Assembly (NCBI GenBank): GCA_009760855.2
Contig: WPIO01000118.1
Location: 927,501-991,500, forward strand
From: Cristatella mucedo
Taxonomy: Eukaryota > Bryozoa > Phylactolaemata > Cristatellidae
Length of the DNA: 64,000 nt
Direction: 5' to 3'
Below are positions 24,414 through 37,699 of the stretch, one piece after another; within the stretch, counting starts at the first letter, position 1, and every line of letters starts with the position of its first letter. Below the pieces are notes generated by a model. The model searched no databases. It was not told the DNA's origin and worked only from the letters and a program-made list of their open reading frames with translations. Made by a program: the position numbers and the translations under genes.

Positions 24414-24960
24414 TCCACCAAATGCTGTAATAAATAGATGGGTTTTTAGTTACTTTTTAAAATGTGGTGAAGTCAGGAGATGCCGTGACGGAAGTCAGGA
24501 GTGAGTTTCAAAATTTAGGAGCAAAAGAACTAAAGGCTTGGTCTCCAAAGGATTTGGGGTTTGTACGAGGTATAGGTAAACAATCAGATTCCCAAAAGCG
24601 GGTGATACGATGCTTAGCCTGTTGGGGGAGTAGATCTGATAGTTAGGCCGGAGCCAAATAATCAAGGCACCTAGAAACGAGGGACAAACCCTCGAAGTCG
24701 ACTCGTTGCTTGACTGGGAAGTGCGGGTCGGCGAGAAGTGGTATGATGTTGTAACTGCGACGCTCGCGGCAGATATACCTATCTGCAGACTTTTTCGGCG
24801 TAGTAAGCGCCTGTTTGCACAGGCCGGTAGGCGGGCAAGCGAGGAGTTACATAAGTCAAGACGGGATGTCACAAATGCATGGATCAATTTAGGATGTGGT
24901 ATCCTTGTCTAAACAAGCTCGAATTATAGCAGTGTTATGTAGCTGAAAATAAGCAGACTT
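24414..24960 (-). mobile_element. LINE family B fragment ending the left duplication block
   Basis: The minus-strand frame reads [20 protein letters not shown]. Its 3' hairpin is missing. The right duplication copy has unrelated DNA at this point, so it marks a break in collinearity. Confidence 0.8.
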
Positions 24961-26192
24961 GACTGGGGAGCTGATGTGGCTAAAGAGCGCAGTGCCTGCG
25001 TAAAGTGCACCTGCGCCTACGTAACGGGCGAGTCGAAGGCATACCAAGGAGCCAGCCAAGCGACTCGCGGAAGTGCCGGACGTAGGATCTCGAGCGGGGG
25101 CGGGCGTTGATTGGGCGGTTACCTGTACGGCGGTGGGCTTCGACGAGCCGTTCGGCTGAGCAGCTCTGGATCGGCCTGTGGTCGGGACGTGCAGCTGCCC
25201 CTCTGTAACTCTTCATCAGCCACTGGAGCGAGCTAGGCCGAGCGCTTAGCATTTCGTGCTCCGAGGTAGCCGTGAGGCCGTGCGTTGAAGGTAGGCCGAC
25301 TATGTATCTGTTCCTTGCGTCGTCTACTGCCGGCTGTCTCGTTCAGGAACGCTCTCGACTGAGGGTGAATGTTCGGACGCTTTGGGTGGACGCTGCGGAT
25401 TAACCGAAGTAGTGCCGGCTTTCGCTGCACTCAGGGAAACGGGGAAATTGAAGTTAGTGCAGTTGCAGAGGGCTGATTGGCTCTGGAGAGTGCCTCAGGC
25501 TTTCGGGATCTTAGCTGCGTCTGATGGCTTGCGTTGCGTCGTTCAGCTCGGCTGCTTAGCCCGGCAGGCGGCGTCGCTAGCCCTCTTCCACCATCTCTGC
25601 CGGCTGCATGCTGTTCGAGTAAGCAAGCGATCTCGTGCTTTCATCTACCCGGTTCTTTGTCGCTTGAGTCGTCGGCAATCTGGCTAATGCACGGGAAGCT
25701 TGCCCACGTGCTTGCATTCGACCTAGCCTGCTGCCGTATTTGAACTAGCTCGATGTCGTGTCCAGGCAGTGGCCCACCATGCGCCATTGCCGTGCAGTCG
25801 AGTCCGCCGCTTAGAGGCGCCCGAGCTGCTGTCGGCTGCACGGTCCCAGGCCACCCGGCTGTGGGTGGCTGGCAGGCGTGTCCTTTTCTTGTCCTGCTGT
25901 TCGGCAGTCACTTAATTATTACCTCAAGTCAGTCGTTCTTAGTAGGGGCATGCATATCATATGCTGACTTCTCGCTTCACTATGTGGGCAGCTGCTGCAC
26001 GTGGCCTAGGACAGGCAGACACTAGTTGGCTGAGCCGTCGAGATTATCAAGTCTCAGTAGGCTGCTGACTTTCGGAAGCCAAAGGGTGCTGTCTGCCAGG
26101 AGAACCGAGGCGATCTTGTGTGGAAAACTGTCCGCTGCTGCTACTGAGCAGCCTTTGCATCCTCATCGATAGCACCAATTTGGTGCCCTTAG

Positions 26193-26394
26193 CTGGCCCG
26201 GGTCGCCTTGTAAGCAGCTGTGTGTGCCAGCCCGCGAAATTGTCACACCATCCATCTATGGGTTGGCCCGGGTCGCCGTGTAAGCAGCTGTGCCAGCCCG
26301 CGAAATCGTCACACCATCCATCTATGGGTTGGCCCGGGTCGCCATGTAAGCAGCTGTGCCAGCCCGCGAAATCGTCACACCATCCATCTATGGG
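26193..26394 (+). repeat. Three tandem 66-base repeats upstream of the peptidase ATG
   Basis: Copies lie at 26193-26262 (70 bases, with a 4-base insertion), 26263-26328 and 26329-26394. The last two are nearly identical. The unit is divisible by three, so one frame reads a 22-residue repeat, but no start context or similarity supports it as a protein. The block lies 340-540 bases before the start codon, in the presumed promoter or 5' untranslated region. Confidence 0.9.
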
Positions 26395-26712
26395 TTGGCA
26401 ACTAGAACTAGTGCTCAGATAAAACAGGGTGGCAGGCTCGCCGGCCTCGGAGCCAGGCCGCTCGCATCCTGGCCAACATTCCGCCTACCAGCGGTCTTGC
26501 CTGCCTTGCTCGGTAGCAGGAGTTGGCTGTCTGGTTGCTGCTTCGTGGCCTCGACACTTTATCGTGCTGTGCGATTTCATCTTTTTGGTGCCGGAGCAAG
26601 CGATTTGCACAATCTAGTGACCAGGCCACTCGGACCGCCAGAACGTGCACCAGGCTGGCAACTTTCCACCTGCGGTTTTTTGGGGTCGAGTTTGCTGCAA
26701 AGCTAGATCCAT

Positions 26713-26734
26713 TTCTATTCTTTCTCTTGGCAGG
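26713..26734 (+). other. Splice acceptor just before the peptidase start codon
   Basis: A pyrimidine-rich run ending TTGGCAG lies one base before the ATG, so an upstream untranslated exon is likely. Its position was not identified with confidence; the GC-rich stretch at 25016-26700 is the natural place to look. Confidence 0.6.
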
Positions 26735-27030
26735 ATGGAACGCAAATATAGTGCTATCGACTCGCCGCCAGACGAGGGCGGCGGCGGCAGCAGCAGCAAA
26801 TTCAGGGTAGTGTGCAGCTCGGCCCGCTCGATGCTGGCAGTTGCTTCGTTAGGAACTCTGGTGCTAGGAATAGCTCTCGGTTTTGTCATCGGCTATTACT
26901 CCAACTTAGCTCGAACCGCAGGCAACTTACCAGATGGATTCCCCAAGGCGCTGCTTGAGGAGGCTGATCCGAGGATATCCGGCTTGCTTCTCGATGAAGT
27001 CAAGGCGAACAACATTGAACAATACCTTCG
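26735..27030 (+). CDS. NAALADL1-like: Peptidase exon 1: cytosolic tail, membrane anchor, stalk (aa 1-99)
   Basis: Starts [18 protein letters not shown], then a serine stretch and a basic residue pair before the anchor [20 protein letters not shown]. Residues 85-98 ([14 protein letters not shown]) match the start of the family's ectodomain. The donor is inferred at 27031 (GTTCGT), leaving two bases of R99; this gives [11 protein letters not shown], which aligns without gaps to the GCPII family. The open frame runs on to 27298, but that extension has no family similarity. A second possible donor, GTATCA at 27035, would break the alignment. Confidence 0.88.
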
Positions 27031-29126
27031 GTTCGTATCAAACTTGGCACGAACACATGGCTGCCACAGACTGCTGCCTATATCTGCTTTTAGCCTAGGA
27101 GCGTTGCTCAACTCACTGGACTTACTAAAGCACTCGGGTTCTGTTTCTGCTATTTGGAGTGCCCCTGCTCTCAACTATGCCATGACTTGTATGGACCGCC
27201 CTTGTGTAAGTTATATGTTTATTCGAAATTTCGCCCGATTTCAGCCTGTTTCTTGGATAGCAGCCTCGACAAAGCACTCGGCAGCCAAGTCGATATGACT
27301 GGATCGGTCATTAGGGCAGCAATTCCTTATCATCTAAATGCTGCCACGATTTTGGACCAGTGTCACAGGGGTACCCTTACACGATATTGCTCTGGCATCT
27401 CTTTTTAATACTTATCATACTAGACCATTTTTATAGCACTCGAAGAGAAATAAATCCAGAGTTACTGTTTAATAGTATCTCTGGTGAGTAACATGCACTG
27501 GTAAGCACTAGAAGCACAAACGTAAAGCCCAAGTTCTCTGGGTCGAAGGAAAAGCTGACCGGAACAGATGTATCTTTAGATGAGGCTTAAAAAATGCAAC
27601 GTGACAGCCTATCTAATGAGGTGCTTATAGTTGGTGAAAATCTATGCAGCTGGGAACTTGTCTGTTGTTGTGAGCATCGAAGTTGCCACATCACACCACT
27701 TCTCTCCGACCAGCACTGGCTTTCCCATCAAGCCGCACGTCAGCTTCAAGGTTCTGTCAGTTATTGTTAGGTCTCTTCATTCTCTTGTTGCTGCCTACCT
27801 CTCAGAATTACTAGCCATCTTTTTCAGCAATTGTAAAGTGCCTAAAAAGAGATCGAGCTCTCTGAGAGGGCTTTACACATTTATTGTTAATATAAGGTCA
27901 TTGCAGGCAGTGGCAATAGCTGAAAGCAAGCACCAGACTTTCGGTATACACCAATTGAAGTCACGATCACCTTTTATTGTCACTTTTCCTTGTCGGCCTG
28001 TGGTTTAATTCTTTGCTGCTGTGCTTTGCCTCGTGTGTCCTCTCACTGTGTAGGCTATGAGTGCTGTTGGTTTTTGAAGTCGGTCATGCAGGATTTTTCT
28101 GTTTCTCCTTGGAAGTGCAACTGCATGCCCCTGGATCGTAGCCTAGTGGTAAGGTCCTCGCTCTTCACCACGTCGGTTGGAGTCCTGCAGTAGGCGATCC
28201 GTTATTGACCACTGCAAGCAGTAGTGATAGCCGGTAAATGAGTTATCATAAAGCTCTTCTGCCTCTATACAAATAAGGCTGTGAAATCAGGTTACTCAAA
28301 ATTGGCTCTGCCAGCATATCTCCAGTTGAATCAGCTCGAAATCTAGGTGTCATATTCCAAAGCTACCTCTCGTTAGACGACCATATCAGCTCCACAGTCA
28401 AATCTGCCTATTTTCAGCTTCATAACATTGCTAAAATTCGGGCTTGTTTAGATAAGGATACCACGTCCAAGTTGGTCCATGCATTCGTGACATCCCGTCT
28501 CGACTTCTGCAACTCACTGCTTACTGCCCTACCAGCATGTGCGATCAGTCGATTGCAGCTGGTGCAAAACTCTGCAGCTAGGCTTGTCTGTCGTGAGCTT
28601 TGCAGTTGCCACATTACTCCACTTCTTGCCGACCTGCACTGGCTACCAGTCAAGCAACGGATTGACTTCAAGGTTTTGTCGCTCACTTTTCGGTCACTTC
28701 ATTCTTTGGCTCCAGCCTACTTCTCAGATATACTCCCCCACCAGACCAAGCATCGTACCACCGCTTTTCGCAATCCAACAGTCTACAAATACCCCGTACA
28801 CACCTCAAATCCTTTGGAGACCGTGCGTTTAGTTCGTATGCTCCCAAAGCCTGGAACTCTCTCCCGACCTGCGTCAGAACATCCCCTGACCTGACCACAT
28901 TTAAAAAGAATTAAAACACCTATTTAGGACAACATTTAGTGGGTCCCTGTGATTTGTCCTTGATGTGCTTATGCGTGCTGACACTGTGCATGCTGTCCAC
29001 TAACCACATTTGCATGCTGACCCAGTGCATGTCACCCCTAACCATGTTATTCATTTTGTTTGTTTATCAAGCATGATATTACTCACCATTCAATTGCATT
29101 TCCATTTGCAGCAAATGTAAAGCGCC

Positions 29127-29177
<51 letters not shown>

Positions 29178-32100
29178 AGTTCTCTGAGGGTGCTTTATCA
29201 AGTGCATTATTGTTATTATTATTATTATTATTATTACCTTTTTTAATGCCGATTCAGTCTGGCCACCCTTGCTTCTGTCGTAGTTATACTGTCACTGAAT
29301 GACGAATGGGTTTTAAGTACTCGATTTCAGTCATTTTATCTTTCAAGAATAGGTTTCGTCATGCCATTACGTTGGCATAACGGTTAACTGTGCTAACGGT
29401 TTCTAACATTGGCCTTCAATAAAGCTGGTACATGCATGTTTCTCATGCTGGTGATGAAATCCTCTGGCCATCCGGATAATGCTAGCTAGCCCTCATATGC
29501 TCTGATTGGTTCGACTGCATGCACCACTGTGTCAGATACCAGAGTTTAGCAGAAATGAATGTAATTGCAATGACTTCTACATGATGCATTCTGTCTCCTG
29601 CTTGGATTGGCTTGCTGTGCTTTAATCTTAGCATAGGGGTAAGGTGCTCGCTCTTTGCGACCCAAGTCGTGGAATCTGCATCACTGAATGATCACGTATG
29701 TACCGAGTGATGTCTTGTTCGATCGATAGGAAACACACTTTAGGCATAATTGCATATCTGCATAATCAAGAAGCTATTCCCATCAAATAATTGTTTTGCT
29801 TCACGTTTACACTCTCCGGTGAAGAGACCCAGAAAAGAGTCGCACGATTCTTTTTTGCAATAAAAAAAGAGCAAACGTATCCAAAAACGGTACGAAAATA
29901 ATCAGTATAAGAACCGATTAGGTAGGTAGTAGAAAAAATGTGCACCTCATGAGGCCATGTTGGCCTCATCTGTTCTTCCTCATCATTGGAGGCATTTGGT
30001 CAGTTCGGTGGGTTCAATACATGTCTGCTATATCTGCTATGCATACCTGTAAAATTTGTTCTATGCTGTCACAGCAATGCCAGTTTTTTGCTGCTGACCT
30101 GCTCTCTGTCTATTTCTTCGGCTAGTGTCACTAGCTGAAGACCATGATGAAGCTATGGGGCTGTTCTCAATTTTCTTTATGAGAGAAGTTTACCACTGCC
30201 GACTACCGATCGCTCATCTGACAGCCAAGTCTACTGTCCTCTTCAGTATAGTGACCACTCAGACGTCTTAGTTGTGGTTGCAGCTACAGACTGAGCTACA
30301 TGTGCACATATATACACTGTCCAATATGTTTAGCCACTTAGCCGTAAACCAGTGTCGCTCACGAATTGTGTAAAGACTAACGGTTCAATACGTCCTTATA
30401 GGTGCAAATAATAACCGGCTAACTAGTGTGGATGTCGAAACCTTAGTGAATGAACAATCTCTAGCGTTCACAGAGAAAGAAACTTACAGTTTGGCACCAA
30501 AAAAGAGTAAAACACTGGATTTGGTGCCACCGATAAATTCGGGATCTTCAGGATTGCTTGTTCCTACGTCGAAGCGAAGTATTGTGCATGATTGTGTGTG
30601 CATGCATTGTGTGTCCTCGGGTGCAGGAGACAAGAGAAATGCAGGTATCTCTGTACTGTCTGGGTTTTGTTTGAGGTCGGTTTGGAGTCGTGCCAAGGTT
30701 ACCGAGACTGTAAGGCTCTAATATTTTCTTTAAAATTAATCTTTTGATTTTTATTTTAGAAGTTCAGGTGTGCATATATAAAGCAGCTGTAAGTATTCAA
30801 GCCCGTTAGTGGCAAATGAGAAGTTTATTGAACTTATCTCGATGTAGAAGGAAGTGTTTTAGGTAAAAAAGTGCGCGAAAGTGAACAAAGTAAATGTCAA
30901 GTATAGGTTGCATTGACTTAGCCCTCGGGTAAGGGGCTTGCTTACACTTTACGATCCTTGTCCTGCTTTGGAGGCCTACTGTGTGCAATCCTTTTTTGCC
31001 CACTGCAAGCTTTGGAAATATCCATTTAGGCTCTTCTGCTGCTATTTGCATGGTACTGTTAAATTAACTAACCCTTAATTTGCCTTTACTCGACAAAGAA
31101 ACTACGAACAGCTAAAGGTTTAAAAAAAAATAATTTAAAGCATGGACGATTGATGTAAAACGTTAAGTGAACGAATTTTAAAAGGATTTGTATCATTATG
31201 GAACTTTAATTAAATAAACATTAGCTTTAATGAAATAAAAAATTGCACAGGTTCAAGTTTGCTTTAAAAAATAATCATTTAAAGTGAATGGAAAAACAAA
31301 CTATGTGAACGAGATTTTATTTTTAAATTTTAGCATAGAAAATTCATTTATGATATTCTGCGATTATTCATGGCTAATGTGTCTCTAAAGAGATAGCAGT
31401 CTGGCCAGTGCAAAGTATCCTTAAATTATATTGCTATGGCCTCTCAGGATGAGTGGACTGGTCTTGGTGTTCAAGTCCAGCTGAAAGCAGCTCACTGTGC
31501 TGTCGTGAAGTCTGGGCCGCCGGTTTTACATTCGAAGCAGTTCGATCTAGAAGCAGCTGTCAGTTTGAGTCGCTTAAGTCGTAGCCGGCCTTGGAGAAGA
31601 GCTCTCAAACCAGTTTTCCACATGAAGTTTTTGTTTCTAGCAAACCGTGGCTTTGGAAAGCTGAGCCCAATGCCGTAGGTTTTGCTCTAGTCACTCTGTA
31701 GGCTACTAAAGATTCTCGTTTGCTATCGGTGCTTCAGCATTCGTGTGCAGAAAGGGGGTCCCGAACTTATTGGAATTCGCCAGGCTTGTCTTTGCAGAAA
31801 CCTGACAGCTCGCCCACACTTGGGAGGCACGCAGCAGGAGTCGGACACGGCTCAGCTGATCGCAGCTCTGTGGACTTTGTGGGGCTTCGATTCCGTTAAG
31901 ACCGTCGAGCACGACGTGCTGCTGTCTTATCCGAACGACGGGAGTCCGAGCGCGATCGTTCTGAGAGCCGCCGACGGCTCGGTGACGTTCGAGAGCCAGC
32001 CCAGCGAAAAGCCACTGCGTCCCGAGGAGAACCGCACCGACACGGTGCCGCCCTACAACGCCTACTCGGCGCCGTGCTCCCTGAAGGTGCTTTCGCTGGC

Positions 32101-35100
32101 CACGCTCGCCCGCATAGCCTGCTTTGCCTTTTTTGACTCGGCTCTGCCTTTTACATACTTGACTGCCACTTTCCTTGCCCTTCAGAGCGCCAAGCTGATC
32201 TATGTCAACTATGGCACCGACGAAGACTTCCGCTTCCTGCAGAAAAACAAGAGCATCAGCTTCGCTGATGCGATCGTCATCGCCCGCTATGGAAAGATAT
32301 TCAGAGCAAACAAGGTCTGTCAGAGTGTCTGTCGGCACCGAGAACGATGCACGTTGTGCTGGCAGAGCAGAGCTAGTCCGGAAGTAGAGCAAAGCAGCAT
32401 GGCTTTTGGCGCTACCCCTAGCCCGGCTGGGATTGGCTTTCCCAGGTGAGCACCCTTGTGCTGCCCTGCTTCACGCTTTCGACTGCTCACCTCCCCTAAC
32501 CCCACTCCCTGGCCCCCTCCCGCACTTTAGTTCGCTCGCTGGAACCGTGACAGGTTCAGCTGGCACAGGAGTACAGCGCCAGTGGCATCATTCTCTACAC
32601 CGACCCGGCAGACTCTGAGGCTCCTGGCGTGACGAATGTGTATCCGAACACGTGGTGGCTGCCCGGTTCAGGAGTGCAGAGAGGCACGGTGAAAGTGAAC
32701 GATGGCGATCCCCTGACGCCCGGCTATCCGTCCACCGGTAGGGCCACTAGAAAGAGTGCTGCTCCTAACGTCTGCAGCTCCAAACCCTTCTGACCAGGCT
32801 TTTACTCCGCGTTCTGATGACGGCAGCTGTGGTTTCTGTCACCGTAGGGAGCGCCTTCCGGCTCGACGAACGGGATGCCGACTTGCCCAAAATATGCTCG
32901 CATCCCATTGGTTACAACGATGCCAGGCGTCTGCTCGAGTAAGTGTTGTCGAGCGGCTGCTGCGTGCTGGCGATGCGCCTCGTGAAGCGCAGCTGTCAAC
33001 GAGCAAGGTTACTGGCTGAGCCGTCACGGGCTGAGGGCACCTATTCGTTGGAGCGATAACAGCGAATGACCTAGCCGCGACGAGCTGGCAGCAGCTGTGG
33101 CACCTGCTTTGCAGGTATATGACTGGAGACAGGGCACCCGAGTCGTGGCAGGGTGGTCTGCCTAATGTGACTTACCGCATTGGCCCGCAGCTGGCGAACG
33201 TGAGCATCGAGATGAACGTGAGCACGAGCGGCCGGCGGCGCAACACGAGCACCGTGATCGGGGTGATTCGGGGAAGCGTGGAGCCCGGTAAGAGTGCCTG
33301 AAGAGTGCCTCTCTTTCGACATCCGATGGCCAGCTGACAGCTTTCGATTGCCCCTTGGCAGCAGCAGCTTGTTTCGTGCCTCGTCAGTCAATCTTGTTTA
33401 ACGAAGGTGACCCGAAAGCGGCTGGCCGTGCGTGAGCTGGTCGCACGTGGTCTCTTTCCCTTTCTGAGCTCGATGCGCCTGCCTGTTCGTTTAAGATCGC
33501 TACGTCCTGCTCGGCAATCACCACGACGCTTGGGTGTTCGGCGGTCTCGATCCGTCCAGCGGCACCGCGGCTATGCTTGAGCTGTCTCGGGCCTTCACCA
33601 CCGTCATGACGAAAGGTCTGTCTTCTGCTCGGGCGTTGCTCAGCCGTGCTCACCTAGGCACACTCGGCGCCGGCCACGGGGCACTTGTCTGGCCAAACCT
33701 GTTCCCTGCTTCACTGTTACCCACGCCTGCCTTTGAGCTCCACAAAGGTAGGAGAATTGGCTATTTCCACTGCCGTTTTGGCTTTGGTGATTAGCCTCGG
33801 CCATGGGGACAGGGATAGTACCTAGCCTTTTGATTACACTGAGCTTGGCCAATAGCAACATTGTAGTTGAAGGCTTGTCTAAGTAGGCAAAGGCTGGGTG
33901 CTGCTGTTACACAACCGTTGCGTTGAAATTATAAAAAAGCGTGCTCATTTATTTGCGAAGTGTGCCTGGATTCTGCTTGAGCATGCTAGTGGAAATTTAA
34001 AGCCGAGCCTTTAAAGGCATGTTGAGCCTCGAATAAAAATCAGTCTCGATCGCTAAATCTGTGGAGTGCTGTACCGGTAGACCAGAGCTCGCGGGATCGG
34101 TTCGGCCATACCCCACTGTTCGATGCTAAGATCTTTTTTCTGCGCTCACTGCCACGGCAGATGGCCGCGGCCACTCTGCATTTGGAGAGAAAGGCACCCA
34201 GGGCCGCTGCTTAGTAGGACCATTGACCAGTAACACGAACTAAATCCTGGATCTCAGGCAAGAACAAAGGTACACAGGGAGACGAGTTAACTAGGGTAGA
34301 GAGACTGCCAGGTTTTTGTGTAGCCACGGTTGCCGAGTCACTGGTCTCTCAGTTCTGTCGAGGCTGTGCCAGCGTTGCTGTCTTCTGCTAAAGGATTACC
34401 AATTGCCGAGCTGGTTTGGTCCAGCGGTTAAGGTGCTCGCCCCGACCAAGGTCTTGCTGAAGTCGTGGGCTCGAGCCCCGAGGCATATGTGAAGCCCCTG
34501 AATAGAGACAAAGTTCACTTGGGGCGCTATACAAATGAGTTGTATTATTGCCAAGTGCCTGGAAAATGGCACCGCTCTGCTGGGCCTTACGTGTGCACAC
34601 GTGCTTGTATGCGTCGTGCTTGTATATGTCGGGTGGCCCATTGCAGCTCACTGGCGTCCTAAGAGGTCCGTCGTGTTCTGCGCATGGGGCAGCGAAGAGT
34701 TCGGCATCGTCGGCTCGAACGAGTTTGTCGAACAGTTCGTCAAGCCACTTGGGCTTCGAGCCGTCGCCTACATAAATGTCGACATACTGCTGGAGGGTAC
34801 GGTGTTCATGCGAGTCAAGTCGACACCGGTCATGCAGCATGCAGTGTACGCTGCTGCCAAGAAGGTGCGTGCCGTGCATGGGCGGGCAGGACAGGGCGGA
34901 GGTTCGAGCCATGTGCTGCCTTGCTCGGCTTGGGAACGAGGCTGCACCGGTGCTGTATGCCGTGGCCTGTTGACGTGGCTCGCAGGTTAACAACCCGAAT
35001 GCCACCGAGGTAGCTGCCGGCCGTGCGTACGTGTACGATTCGTGGCTCTACTACCAAGCCGACAAAGATGACCCCAGTCGACCCCAGTGAGTCGCTCGGC

Positions 35101-36146
35101 TCTTCTTTTTTTTTGGTCCCATTGTCGAGGGTTGGAAGGCGCTGGCCGATGCACGATCCGGTCTGCTTGCTTGAAACAGGTATGTCTCATGAAGCGATCT
35201 GCTTGCTATAGGGTCACCGTACCAGGATCTGGAAGCGATTTCTCTCCATTCGTGCAATTCGTCGGACTGGAATGCGCCGACCTCCGGTTCACCTATAGCA
35301 TGAACTTCACTCCCATCACCTCCGGATATCCACTGTATCACACCCTCTATGAGACCATGTACTTGGTCGACCACTTGCTCGATCCAAGCTTCAACGTAAG
35401 CCACATTCTAGCACCATATCTACATGCTTTATATGGCTTATATGCTCATTTTCTCAGTCTGAGGTGTAAGTTTAGCTTTATGTCAAAGCACTGTTGCCTT
35501 CATCTCTAGCCCAGGAGGTAAAGTGCTCACTATTAACGAATGAGGTTTTGGGTTCAAAGCCTGCAGTGGGCGATGCTTTAGTACTCACTGCCAGTGTTGG
35601 CGATTGCCATTAGGATTATACAAATGAGGCTGTTAAATCAGCCAATATTATTATCTCTCCGAGGCTTTGTCTCTTCCGGTCTCCCCCTCATTCCCCATCT
35701 TGGTGTCTCTACATGTATCTCACTCTATCCCGGCGTTTGTCTCGCACTGAGACACTGCCATCTCTATGTATACACACACTTACCTGTAAATACATATACC
35801 TCCCTGTATCTCTCGTTTGTCCCAGCCTGTCTTCGTATCTTTAATTTTCTGCCCCTGTCTTTTCTCTACTCTTGCCTGTGTTTCATGAACTTCAAGAATA
35901 TCCGAGGGCCTCTCTTTCACCCTCATTTTCCATCCCACTCTGTATCTCTTTCGGCCTCTTTGTGCATTCATTTATAACACTGGCATACGACCGACGGATG
36001 CCGGCTGTCTCCGGCATTTTCCTCGCCATGGCTAGCCCTGCAAGGAAGCTGCCGGCCGCCGGTTAATGCTTGCTCGAGCTGCTATCCATTGCACGGCTCA
36101 ACTATTTGTCTCTCTTGTGGCTTGAGTCTCTCTCCCCTCTCTCCCT

Positions 36147-36195
<49 letters not shown>

Positions 36196-37648
36196 GAAAG
36201 CTTTTAGTGGGTCCCTGTTATTAGTCCTATGTTTACTTATGCGTGCTGACACTGTGCATGCTGCCACTAACCACACTTGTATGCTGACCCTGTGCATTTC
36301 ACCCCTAACCATGTTATTCATACTGTCTATCAACCATGATACCACTCACCATTCGATCGTGTTTCCTTCGCAGCAAATCTAAAGCACCCAGAAAGAGATT
36401 GAGTTCTCTGAGGGAGCTTTATCAAGTGCATTATATATATATGTATATATATATATATATATATATTTAAAAATAGGGCTTAAAACAGATAGAGAATGCT
36501 AGTCTCGATTTCCCAATAATTTTTTTAAAACCGAGTATGTGAAAACTTCTAAAATTGGTCAATGTAATTGCAACCAGAATATTTCGAAGTAAAGCCCTTG
36601 TGATCTGTTAAATTATGTCCCGAATAAAAGAAAACAATCAGGAAATGTGGCTGTCACATAGTGCAGAGATGAAGTCAAGGAAGAAAGCCATATTCATTTC
36701 CTTTGCAGCAAATGTAAAGCGCCTAGAAAAAGATTGAGTTCTCTGAGGGCGTCTTACCAAGTGTATTTTTATTATTATTATTATTATGGTTTGTAGCCAC
36801 ATTCACAGGGGTTGCTGATCTTGACCTGACCTTTCAAGAGGCAGCCAATCATCATAGGAAGGCAAATGAGGCTTGGTAGACAACCAAGCCGCCGGTTTCC
36901 CTTCAGGACTATCATAGGGGGCCAAGGCCTACTGGTCTGCCTTCTCAACGTGTGTGCATATGTATATGCAAAGTGTTATGAATGCTATCTGACTTTTGAG
37001 ACTGATTTATCTCACCTACGTAAGCCTAGCCACCTCCGCCATCTCCCTCTCACCACTGGAAGCTGCCTTCTCAGGTTCACTTCCAGTATGAATGTTTAAG
37101 AGAATTATAAAATCTTAATTGTGACTTAGACATGGGTTTTTCAGCATTATTGGTAAGAATTATAATATAATACATTTGCATAGTGCCCTCAGAGAACTCA
37201 GTCTCTTTCTAGGCACTTTGCATATGCTGTAAAGGAAGCGTGATCGAATGGTTAATGCTAACATCCACACGTCGAAAAGCATAATATGGTTAAAGGGAAC
37301 ATGAACAGTGTCAATATGTAAATATGGTTAGTGGTAGCATGCACAGTATCAACAATGTTAAGATCGTAATAGAGGTGCATATGCCAGCCTACGACAGTGC
37401 CATGCGCAGATGTTGTCTGCCGGTACTAGGTGGGCCCTCGCGACCTTGACTGACCAATCGAGGCTCGTTCGTGCTGCTGGCGCTAGCAACGGCGCTGGTC
37501 AATCCAAGCACAGCATTCCTGGGCTCAGATGACAGAAGCTCCATTTTAGATAAACGTCTGCAGACAGAGGTGTTGATTAAACGTTGTCGAGTTCGGTTGT
37601 GTTCCGAGTGCTGAAGTCGTTTGCTGTTAGCAATGCAGGTGCACACGC

Positions 37649-37699
<51 letters not shown>

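Larger units (their letters stand above)
22578..28030 (+). repeat. Segmental duplication, left copy
   Basis: Matches 50223-56957 in the same orientation and order, with clear similarity over most unique stretches: 22578-24413 to 50223-52385, 25016-25795 to 54620-55385, 27300-27893 to 55703-56286, and 27893-28030 to 56803-56957. The left copy alone carries the 26 kb region and peptidase exon 1. Confidence 0.88.
27031..31797 (+). other. Intron 1 of the peptidase gene (4.8 kb)
   Basis: This intron holds the tail of the segmental duplication (to about 28030), a long LINE B copy (28290-29236), several SINE2 copies and AT-rich unique DNA. No conserved exon was seen in it. An open stretch at 30428-30721 (97 codons) has no recognisable similarity. 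Confidence 0.75.

Noticed and set aside
26120-26422. Protein with a 22-residue repeat
   Set aside because: It arises from the 66-base DNA repeat; two frames are equally open and no homology or splice context supports translation.
28472-28894. 140-codon frame as a host gene
   Set aside because: It is the C-terminal end of the LINE B reverse transcriptase, repeated many times in the window.
31706-32392. 228-codon minus-strand frame
   Set aside because: Antisense shadow of peptidase exons 2 and 3; the plus-strand reading has family motifs and splice signals.
34535-34990. Unspliced 151-codon protein
   Set aside because: It mixes SINE1 sequence, peptidase exon 8 and introns; the real coding part is exon 8 only.
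35594-35977. 127-codon frame in intron 10
   Set aside because: Low-complexity CT-rich intron DNA; the start lies in a SINE2 end and no similarity is seen.
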